Source: Candidatus Falkowiibacteriota bacterium | Lineage (GTDB): Bacteria > Patescibacteriota > Patescibacteriia > Patescibacteriales > UBA12465 | Direction of reading: 5' to 3' | Assembly: GCA_903839955.1 (NCBI GenBank) | Contig: CAIMEI010000173.1 | Location: 1 to 6,171 of the forward strand | Length of the DNA stretch: 6,171 nt | Shown: one piece after another, positions 1 to 3,964 of the stretch | How positions within the stretch are numbered: the first letter of the stretch is position 1 | How the letters are laid out: every line of letters starts with the position of its first letter | Translations under genes and position numbers: made by a program | Notes under the pieces: model-generated | The model's input: the letters and a program-made list of their open reading frames with translations, nothing else | Databases searched by the model: none | Told to the model about the DNA's origin: nothing

Positions 1-1
1 G

Positions 2-106
2 GATGCGGGTGATGAATGGGTCGCCTTCGATGAACTGGGGATTGCGCCCTCCCGCCTGTACGGGAGCCATACTCTTGTGCCTTTTATGATATGTCCGAGA
101 CTGTAA
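2..106 (+). CDS. Possible C-terminal end of a truncated gene, function unknown
   Basis: An open frame enters from the left edge and runs 34 codons to a TAA at 104-106. The residues look protein-like (acidic start, then DELGIAPSRLYG and a hydrophobic PFMI near the end), but I do not recognise a family. The assignment is uncertain: the minus strand is also open in exactly codon-aligned antisense over the same bases, with an ATG at 70-68 followed by MAPVQAGGRNPQF and continuing out of the window. Codon-position purine/pyrimidine patterns do not separate the two. Neither reading has a clear ribosome binding site visible here. Only sequence to the left of the window can decide. Confidence 0.35.
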   Translation, partial: DAGDEWVAFDELGIAPSRLYGSHTLVPFMICPRL

Positions 107-120
107 GCGAAAAGTAGGGT

Positions 121-137
121 ATTTTCAGAGTGAAAAT
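121..137. other. Short perfect AT-rich hairpin, possible weak terminator
   Basis: Seven-base perfect stem ATTTTCA/TGAAAAT around the loop GAG, between the possible gene end at 106 and the 3' end of tRNA-Tyr at 144. Its position, about 7 bases past the tRNA 3' end on the minus strand, would suit a terminator or a 3'-processing stem. It is AT-rich and lacks a clean U-tract on either strand, so terminator function is only an inference. Confidence 0.3.
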
Positions 138-143
138 AGGAAA

Positions 144-230
144 TGGTGGGCAGGGATGGATTCGAACCATCGAAGGCTAAAAGCCAGCAGATTTACAGTC
201 TGCCCCGTTTGACCGCTTCGGTATCGACCC
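144..230 (-). tRNA. tRNA-Tyr, anticodon GUA, CCA encoded
   Basis: Class II tRNA reading from G1 at 230 to the encoded CCA at 146-144, 87 bases in all. The D stem is CCG/CGG. The anticodon arm is GCAGA-CTGTAAA-TCTGC with anticodon GTA at 196-194. A long variable arm (GGC..GCC) is followed by the T arm GATGG-TTCGAAT-CCATC, then the 3' acceptor strand CCTGCCC, discriminator A and CCA. All internal arms pair well. The oddity is the acceptor stem: the 5' strand is GGGTCGA, which gives C5-U68 and A7-C66 mismatches plus a U4-G69 wobble, whereas the 3' strand would be matched by GGGCAGG. The 5' 14 bases are repeated at 341-328 beside the promoter. Identity as tRNA-Tyr is secure; whether the mature 5' end is correct and functional is less so. 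Confidence 0.9.
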
Positions 231-240
231 AGTATGTTTT

Positions 241-341
241 TAATCTTATGAACTTTTTTAAATAAATGGCCAGCAGACCTGCCTTGGACTAGCTTGCCCG
301 CCGAAGCAACGAAGTTGCGTAGGCGGGTTCGGTATCGACCC
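241..341 (-). pseudogene. Probable decayed promoter-proximal tRNA-Tyr copy carrying a palindromic insert
   Basis: Read on the minus strand, the first 14 bases (341-328) are identical to bases 1-14 of the intact tRNA-Tyr. A 31-base palindrome follows (327-297). After it come segments collinear with the tRNA: AGTCCAA (291-285) resembles the D-loop region, and GGCAG then TCTGCTGGC (283-279, 277-269) matches the two sides of the anticodon stem plus the start of the variable arm, but with the anticodon loop missing. A degenerate AT-rich tail contains GTTCATAAGAT (253-243), loosely like the T arm. The collinear order supports a tandem tRNA-Tyr duplication in which this copy decayed. The main alternative is a small mobile insertion that duplicated 14 bases of the tRNA 5' end. 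With the anticodon loop lost it cannot act as tRNA-Tyr. Confidence 0.45.
297..327. repeat. GC-rich imperfect palindrome (REP-like hairpin)
   Basis: CCCGCC (297-302) pairs with GGCGGG (322-327), and inside it GCAAC (306-310) pairs with GTTGC (314-318) around the loop GAA, with short GAA/GTA internal bulges. A further outer stem GCTTG (292-296) with CAAGC (344-348) can enclose the neighbouring 14-base repeat. It is much more GC-rich than its surroundings and encodes nothing, which suits a dispersed REP-type element or a structured RNA segment. I see no second copy in this window. Confidence 0.6.
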
Positions 342-351
342 GACAAGCCTT

Positions 352-380
352 ATCATAAAAAATATCCCCCAACTTGTCAA
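352..380 (-). promoter_or_regulatory. Near-consensus sigma70-type promoter for the tRNA-Tyr locus
   Basis: On the minus strand TTGACA (380-375) is followed after exactly 17 bases by TATGAT (357-352). The first tRNA-Tyr 5' end copy begins 10 bases after the -10 box, leaving the very short leader expected of a tRNA gene. The intact tRNA starts 121 bases after the -10, so its primary transcript must carry the duplicated, hairpin-containing segment as a long 5' leader unless a second, unseen promoter is used. Confidence 0.75.
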
Positions 381-423
381 CCAGGCATTAATCACCCTAG
401 CCTTTGTTGGGCTAAAATTTACC

Positions 424-450
424 AAAAACCGCCCCAGGAGGACGGTTTTT
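424..450 (-). terminator. Intrinsic terminator after the pilin-like gene
   Basis: An 11-base stem (450-440 with 434-424, AAAAACCGTCC against GGGCGGTTTTT on the minus strand, one G-U wobble) closes a five-base loop and ends in a T run. It lies about 21 bases after the stop codon at 472. The same arms on the plus strand have a C-A mismatch, so it is better suited to the minus strand. Confidence 0.8.
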
Positions 451-471
451 GAAAATTTGTTTTATTTCAAA

Positions 472-945
472 TTACTGGCCGGTAATGGTGTTGAGTAAGA
501 ATTGCGTTAAGCCGTAAGAGGCAAAAATTACGGCCATGCCGATAACTGACCAGAGAATCGCTTCCCGCCCCTTCTTGACCTTGTCAGCTGAACCGCCCGA
601 AGTCATCCAAATGATACCGCCATAAATAAACATCACCAGGGCCAAAGAGCCGACCAAGCCGAGTATCGCGCCGATGATTCGGCCGATCAGTTCGAATTGA
701 TCAGTGGTTTTAAGGGGGTTGCAAAGTTGGCCAGCGGGCGTCCCAGCACAAATACCAGTGCCGGAAGTATTCGAGCCAGCGTTTGATCCCCAGCTACAGC
801 CGCTTGTATTGTTGCAGGTACTCTGATCGGTGATACTGGGGCAAGGCGTCGGTCCCATGCATTTATCAGCCGCCAAAGCACTTCCGCTAAACAGGAACAC
901 GCTCGAGAAAAATAGCGCTAAAAATAATATTTTTTTATTTTTCAT
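472..945 (-). CDS. Secreted/membrane pilin-like protein (T4SS-pilin type), 157 aa
   Basis: Residues 1-26 form a signal peptide: a KNKK start, a long hydrophobic core, and a SALA-A cleavage site. Residues 27-80 are a Ser/Thr/Gly/Asn-rich segment with six cysteines (29, 35, 44, 50, 66, 75), including a C-x8-C-x5-CSW pattern that suggests disulphides outside the membrane. Residues about 87-113 and 130-151 are two hydrophobic helices joined by a basic loop (GGSADKVKKGRE). This two-helix hairpin with a central YGG..W.TSGG motif is the hallmark of the VirB2/TrbC-like pilin family often seen in CPR genomes, so export and assembly or embedding in the cell membrane are likely. The ATG at 945 is preceded by AAAGAG (959-954) with an 8-base gap. 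Strong terminators lie on both sides, so it is probably transcribed alone from an AT-rich promoter between 946 and 990. A true secretion pilus is inference; no ATPase gene is in view. Confidence 0.8.
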   Translation of the reverse strand: MKNKKILFLALFFSSVFLFSGSALAADKCMGPTPCPSITDQSTCNNTSGCSWGSNAGSNTSGTGICAGTPAGQLCNPLKTTDQFELIGRIIGAILGLVGSLALVMFIYGGIIWMTSGGSADKVKKGREAILWSVIGMAVIFASYGLTQFLLNTITGQ

Positions 946-986
946 AAAAGTATCTCTTTCTTATATTAAAGCATAATTTGCTAAAT

Positions 987-1018
987 AAAAAAAGAGGGCA
1001 AACTTATGTTTGCCCTCT
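987..1018 (-). terminator. Strong intrinsic terminator after the 452-aa membrane protein gene
   Basis: A perfect 11-base stem, AGAGGGCAAAC (993-1003) with GTTTGCCCTCT (1008-1018) and a four-base loop, is followed on the minus strand by six Ts (992-987). It lies 19 bases past the stop of the upstream gene and about 40 bases before the pilin-like start, so it should separate the two transcription units. Confidence 0.9.
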
Positions 1019-1036
1019 ATGAGGTAGATTCGAATA

Positions 1037-2395
1037 CTAAGAAACATCTAGTTCCAAAGTAACCTCATGGCTACTAGGAGCTTTGATGGTGAAAACTGTT
1101 CCCCTGGGAATAGGCGGCGGGGTTTTATGTTTTACATAAACCGGCTGCCCTCCCTCTGGAACAATGATATAATCGCCGCTGGCAAAAATATCGCAAAGAA
1201 TTTTAGAGTTACCAGGGACTCTAATCCTTTGGGAAGTTTCGCCCGCCCCTAATTTGAAATAGGGTTTGTCGCCGGCATAATAGTCTTTAATTCCCAGAGA
1301 ATCCTTCATCACAACAATTGTTGTTCTGACGGTATCCTTGTAAGAATCAGCTTTATCCGTTAACAGCGATCTTCTCGTAGCAATGTTTATCAGATCGGCT
1401 TCGACCCAATATTCATCGCCTTCAATAAAAGAACCATTTTTTGGCACCTGAACCTTCAAGAAAAGCAAACCGTTAACCGTTCTGCCTGTATCCTGAGGAT
1501 CCGGAATCCTCAAAAGAGAATCTTTTGACCAAACCAAACCACTGTTCGCCATTCTGTTGCCAGAAGGGTTGAAGTTGTAAAGGATAATGTCCTTGATCGG
1601 CTTGGCGAAGTTGGAGGTGGCCGTTCCTTCGTTCATCGCACTTTGGCGATGAGTGTAAGAAATGCCCATTTTCCTTACTGAACCTAACCAACGATTGCCA
1701 GCACCGTAGCTATCAGGAAAAACTTCCCGAACACCAGCGATGATAGTTAAGATAAATACTATCGGCACGATAAATTTATCTATTATGGTCACCTTGGAGA
1801 ATATTGCCAAAACTAGTCCGGCAAATACTACAATTAAGATAACTACCAAGGTTAAAGCGGTGGGGTACATCATTGCCACCCAACCAGCGATAGCCAAATA
1901 ACCAACAGTCAATTTTATCCCGGTAAATACCCCCTGGCTGCGAACGATAGCTGAGCCAAAAACTTTTCTAGCCACGCCGATTGGAGCGTAAGCGGCCATG
2001 AAAAGAATTATGGTCAACAAGAAAGCTAAGCCAGTGAATACTCTTGATCCCAGAAACATAAATGAAACTGGGAGAAGAAATAACAGGATTATCCTAATTA
2101 TTATCTGAGTATGAGGAAGGTTAACGCCGTAATTAGCATCAAACCATGCGCCTATCTCAGACATAGGATTTACTAACCAAATCACATAAGCGCCGCCGAA
2201 AATAATCAGCGGCAAAAATGATACCAAAATCGCCAACCAAAATGGGGCGATGCCTAAGATCAAAAAGATCAGGGCGAAAATAAAACATGTGATGGCGATA
2301 GTGCTAATATCATTAACTCTATCCATTGCCCATCTTCTGGTTGGTCCATGAAAAGCCATGAAACCACCGATTAAAACTTTAAGAAAACTTTTCAT
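1037..2395 (-). CDS. Polytopic membrane protein with C-terminal extracytoplasmic domain, 452 aa, unknown function
   Basis: I do not recognise a named family. After a basic, amphipathic start (residues 1-28, FHGPTRRW), about seven hydrophobic segments follow at roughly 30-48, 52-75, 98-115, 119-140, 160-178, 180-199 and 208-222. Positive charges sit at the N-terminus, in the 141-154 loop and around 201-207. With an odd number of spans this places the 230-residue C-terminal part outside the cell membrane. That part is rich in beta-prone stretches, has a TPPPIP linker near 422 and ends in a short strand-like tail. The gene begins 28 bases after the stop of the 235-aa gene and shares its promoter; a strong terminator closes the unit. 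The nearby pilin-like gene raises the idea of a VirB6/TrbL-like channel component, but no sequence motif proves it. The start codon lacks a clear Shine-Dalgarno; Met13 and Met24 are alternatives. Confidence 0.85.
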   Translation of the reverse strand: MKSFLKVLIGGFMAFHGPTRRWAMDRVNDISTIAITCFIFALIFLILGIAPFWLAILVSFLPLIIFGGAYVIWLVNPMSEIGAWFDANYGVNLPHTQIIIRIILLFLLPVSFMFLGSRVFTGLAFLLTIILFMAAYAPIGVARKVFGSAIVRSQGVFTGIKLTVGYLAIAGWVAMMYPTALTLVVILIVVFAGLVLAIFSKVTIIDKFIVPIVFILTIIAGVREVFPDSYGAGNRWLGSVRKMGISYTHRQSAMNEGTATSNFAKPIKDIILYNFNPSGNRMANSGLVWSKDSLLRIPDPQDTGRTVNGLLFLKVQVPKNGSFIEGDEYWVEADLINIATRRSLLTDKADSYKDTVRTTIVVMKDSLGIKDYYAGDKPYFKLGAGETSQRIRVPGNSKILCDIFASGDYIIVPEGGQPVYVKHKTPPPIPRGTVFTIKAPSSHEVTLELDVS

Positions 2396-2423
2396 TGTCT
2401 TTACTTATTTTCTGCGTTACTGA

Positions 2424-3131
2424 CTAACTAAACATTTTCCTGATACCGAAGACGTCAATCTTTTCGGCAATTTTACTTAGAGCAGTCTTCCTGGTCAAAA
2501 AACTTTCGTAATCGTTTTTAAAACCATCATAGGTTACTCCGAGCCATTGGGCAGCTTCCTGAACTTTGGGATTTTGCCAAAGCTCTTCCGCTGTTTCTTT
2601 AATGTCATGAACGACATGTTTAACGCGAGAAGACAAAGTGTTGAGCGCGCCAGCGGCCTTGAGAGTTGCTTTCATCTGCGCTTCGGTCATTCCGGCGAGC
2701 ATTTTGATCATTTCAGCACCTCTGAAATTTTTCGTTTCCGTGGATTTTTTCATTACAGGCTTTCCTCCTTTCGCAAATTTCAAACTACCGTCTTCATTTT
2801 CGACCTGCACTTCGGAAGTCTTGGGCTGTTCGTCTTTACCAATTATCATTACTATCCTCTTTCTAATAGATGGCGGATAAGAATCAATAACTGCGCAGAC
2901 TCTTTCGATGTCAACCTGAGGCACTTTTAACTCGCCTTGTGCATAAACGCAAGCGGCGAGAAATAAAACTTCATCATTGACCCCAATGCCGAAAACATTG
3001 GCTTTTAAATGTTCCTTAGCGTGATCCACGCCAGAAGACATAATTCCCTTAAAACCATCTCTCAAGGCTTCGCCTAAGGCAAATTCCTCAAAAAATTCGG
3101 TCCAACTAAATTCTCTGTTATTTCCAAACAT
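2424..3131 (-). CDS. Soluble mostly helical protein, 235 aa, unknown function
   Basis: No family recognised. It has no signal peptide or membrane span, so it is predicted cytoplasmic. Residues 7-65 and 72-98 look helical. A charged, low-hydrophobicity linker at about 99-133 (DEQPKTSEVQVENEDG, then KGGKPVMKK) separates this from a second helical region, 136-235. That region contains MTEAQMKATLKAAGAL and a charged helix around 170-185, and ends in a basic tail. The two-lobed layout suggests an adaptor or regulator rather than an enzyme; no catalytic motif is seen. It is the first gene of a two-gene unit with the 452-aa membrane protein, driven by a perfect consensus promoter. The ATG at 3131 lacks a Shine-Dalgarno, while a GAGG 66 bases upstream faces an out-of-frame ATG. 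In-frame sequence upstream meets a TAA before any other ATG. Confidence 0.85.
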   Translation of the reverse strand: MFGNNREFSWTEFFEEFALGEALRDGFKGIMSSGVDHAKEHLKANVFGIGVNDEVLFLAACVYAQGELKVPQVDIERVCAVIDSYPPSIRKRIVMIIGKDEQPKTSEVQVENEDGSLKFAKGGKPVMKKSTETKNFRGAEMIKMLAGMTEAQMKATLKAAGALNTLSSRVKHVVHDIKETAEELWQNPKVQEAAQWLGVTYDGFKNDYESFLTRKTALSKIAEKIDVFGIRKMFS

Positions 3132-3190
3132 AATAATCTGATTTTTATTGTTAATATTCTTTTTTTAAAGATCGTCCTTTGCCGCGGCAT
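3074..3190 (-). CDS. Possible short leader ORF (38 aa) overlapping the start of the 235-aa gene
   Basis: An ATG at 3190 stands six bases after GAGG (3200-3197), the best Shine-Dalgarno spacing in this leader. It opens a 38-codon frame rich in Arg, Lys, Ile and Leu that ends at a TAG (3076-3074) inside the 235-aa gene in another frame. The protein resembles nothing I know. It may be a leader peptide that couples translation, or chance. The same frame has an earlier ATG at 3202. Confidence 0.2.
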   Translation of the reverse strand: MPRQRTIFKKRILTIKIRLLCLEITENLVGPNFLRNLP

Positions 3191-3214
3191 CCGGATCCTC
3201 ATTTCGATAGTTTA

Positions 3215-3243
3215 ATTATATCACCTTTTATTTATTTTGTCAA
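3215..3243 (-). promoter_or_regulatory. Perfect consensus sigma70-type promoter of the 235-aa/452-aa gene pair
   Basis: On the minus strand TTGACA (3243-3238), a 17-base spacer and TATAAT (3220-3215) match the consensus at every position. Transcription should begin near 3208, giving a leader of about 77 bases before the ATG at 3131. A full-consensus promoter implies high basal transcription unless a repressor acts on it. Confidence 0.85.
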
Positions 3244-3258
3244 GGTTAGTCGGTTTTA

Positions 3259-3292
3259 TATGGCAAATTTGGCTAAAATAAGCCATAAATTT
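3259..3292. promoter_or_regulatory. Palindrome between divergent promoters, possible operator
   Basis: AAATT-TGGCT (3265-3274) pairs with AGCCA (3281-3285) and AATTT (3288-3292) across a six-base loop with a two-base bulge. Alternatively TATGGC (3259-3264) pairs with GCCATA (3282-3287). It lies upstream of both -35 boxes (3243 on minus, 3313 on plus), a fitting place for a shared regulator. No known operator is recognised and AT-rich palindromes also arise by chance. Confidence 0.3.
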
Positions 3293-3312
3293 ATTACCAG
3301 CCGCCTTCCCCC

Positions 3313-3341
3313 TTGACCAAATAAAATTATTATGCTTAAAT
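3313..3341 (+). promoter_or_regulatory. Probable promoter of the 148-aa gene, extended -10 type
   Basis: TTGACC (3313-3318), a 17-base spacer and TTAAAT (3336-3341), with TG one base before the -10 (3333-3334) as in extended -10 promoters. The expected start near 3348 leaves a leader of only about 23 bases before the ATG at 3371. Confidence 0.6.
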
Positions 3342-3370
3342 AGTTCACATATTCATTAAAAATAGTAACA

Positions 3371-3817
3371 ATGAGAAAGAGGAGCAAGCCAGAAAAAATT
3401 GGGGTAGTATTTTTCAATACCCATATAGACGACGGCCGCATTAAACATAGTGAGGCTTATGGAATAAACGGGGCGATTCACGCTAAATTGGAAAAAGCCG
3501 CCAAGAGGCCGATTGACTTTCTGCCCTTCGGCGGACATTTAAGCGGCGAATTAGAAGAGCGTCTTATTGAGGCCGCCAAAAAGGCGCACGTAGTAATCAT
3601 TGGGGACACCAATTTTATGGAACATGAGACCTCTCCCGATATTAGGATGGGGGAAATGTCCATTGATGAAGTGGCCAAAAAAATCCTGCGTCAAAAAAAC
3701 GCCCAGGTATTTATCAAGGGAATTAAAGGGAGAAAAATGCTAATCAATTTCTCCGCCCCGCTAATTACTGACTACCTTGATCCCCGGGTAGTGACGGCGA
3801 TAAAAGATCACCAATAA
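3371..3817 (+). CDS. Small soluble protein, 148 aa, unknown function
   Basis: No family recognised. The protein begins with a basic tail (MRKRSKPEK), then a strand-like IGVVFFNTH, a polar segment, a helix of charged residues (HAKLEKAAK), LPFGGHLSGELEERLIEAAKKA, and a second strand VVIIGDTNF (about 74-82). An acidic loop with HETSPDIRMGEMS follows, then a helix (DEVAKKILRQ), a third strand (AQVFIKGIKG) and a C-terminal LINFSAPLITDYL. Alternating strands and helices suggest a compact alpha/beta fold, possibly Rossmann-like; the GDTN and GGH turns are candidate functional loops. It is cytoplasmic by prediction. It stands alone between its own promoter and a strong terminator and points away from the membrane-protein cluster. 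No Shine-Dalgarno precedes the ATG and no earlier in-frame ATG exists. Confidence 0.8.
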   Translation: MRKRSKPEKIGVVFFNTHIDDGRIKHSEAYGINGAIHAKLEKAAKRPIDFLPFGGHLSGELEERLIEAAKKAHVVIIGDTNFMEHETSPDIRMGEMSIDEVAKKILRQKNAQVFIKGIKGRKMLINFSAPLITDYLDPRVVTAIKDHQ

Positions 3818-3837
3818 AATCAAAACAATTTCACCAA

Positions 3838-3877
3838 AAAAAGCACACGTTTCTAAAACGAGTGCTTTTTCTTTTTC
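3838..3877. terminator. Bidirectional intrinsic terminator between the 148-aa gene and tRNA-Thr
   Basis: AAAAAGCAC (3838-3846) pairs with GTGCTTTTT (3862-3870), and inside it, after an A-A mismatch, CGTTT pairs with AAACG around CTA. On the plus strand the hairpin runs into TTTTTCTTTTTC. On the minus strand it runs into seven Ts (3842-3836). It thus ends both the 148-aa gene and the convergent epimerase-tpiA-TPR-tRNA unit. Confidence 0.9.
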
Positions 3878-3879
3878 TG

Positions 3880-3952
3880 AGCCGTCTTCGGGGTTCGGAC
3901 CCGAGACCTCTTCCTTACCATGGAAGTGCTCTACCAGCTGAGCTAAGACGGC
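3880..3952 (-). tRNA. tRNA-Thr, anticodon GGU, CCA not encoded
   Basis: Standard 73-base cloverleaf with a perfect seven-pair acceptor (GCCGTCT/AGACGGC), D arm GCTC-AGCTGGTA-GAGC, anticodon arm CTTCC-ATGGTAA-GGAAG with anticodon GGT (decodes ACC/ACU), and T stem TCGGG/CCCGA. The discriminator is U, followed by CAG, so CCA must be added enzymatically, unlike tRNA-Tyr in the same window. The T loop reads TCCGAAC, that is C at position 55 instead of the near-universal U (pseudouridine site). The gene starts 12 bases after the stop of the TPR gene with no good promoter between, so it is probably cut out of the mRNA of that unit. Confidence 0.93.
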
Positions 3953-3964
3953 GACTGATATGGC

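Larger units (their letters stand above)
217..341. repeat. 14-bp direct repeat (217-230 and 328-341) flanking a 97-bp segment
   Basis: The plus-strand word TTCGGTATCGACCC occurs at 217-230 and again at 328-341, exactly 111 bases apart, with different bases on both outer sides of each copy. On the minus strand it is the tRNA-Tyr 5' end (acceptor 5' strand, positions 8-9, start of the D arm). One copy belongs to the intact tRNA. The other lies 10 bases after a -10 box, where a tRNA 5' end would normally sit. This could be a tandem-duplication remnant or a target-site duplication. Confidence 0.8.

Noticed and set aside
125..346. Open frame of 73 codons on the minus strand across the tRNA-Tyr region
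   Set aside because: It overlaps the intact tRNA, its duplicated 5' end and the palindrome; the translation reflects these RNA elements and is not protein-like.
144..380. Group I or other self-splicing intron in tRNA-Tyr
   Set aside because: The extra segment is only about 97-111 bases, lies before an intact tRNA rather than inside the anticodon loop, and shows no intron core.
398..414. Five-base inverted repeat TAGCC/GGCTA upstream of the tRNA promoter
   Set aside because: Stem is short with a seven-base loop, no T run on the minus strand, and a stronger terminator lies next to it; probably chance.
946..990. Promoter of the pilin-like gene (candidates TATAAG or an extended TGCTTTAAT)
   Set aside because: The region must contain a promoter if the terminator at 987-1018 works, but no -35 box with acceptable spacing stands out, so no exact site is called.
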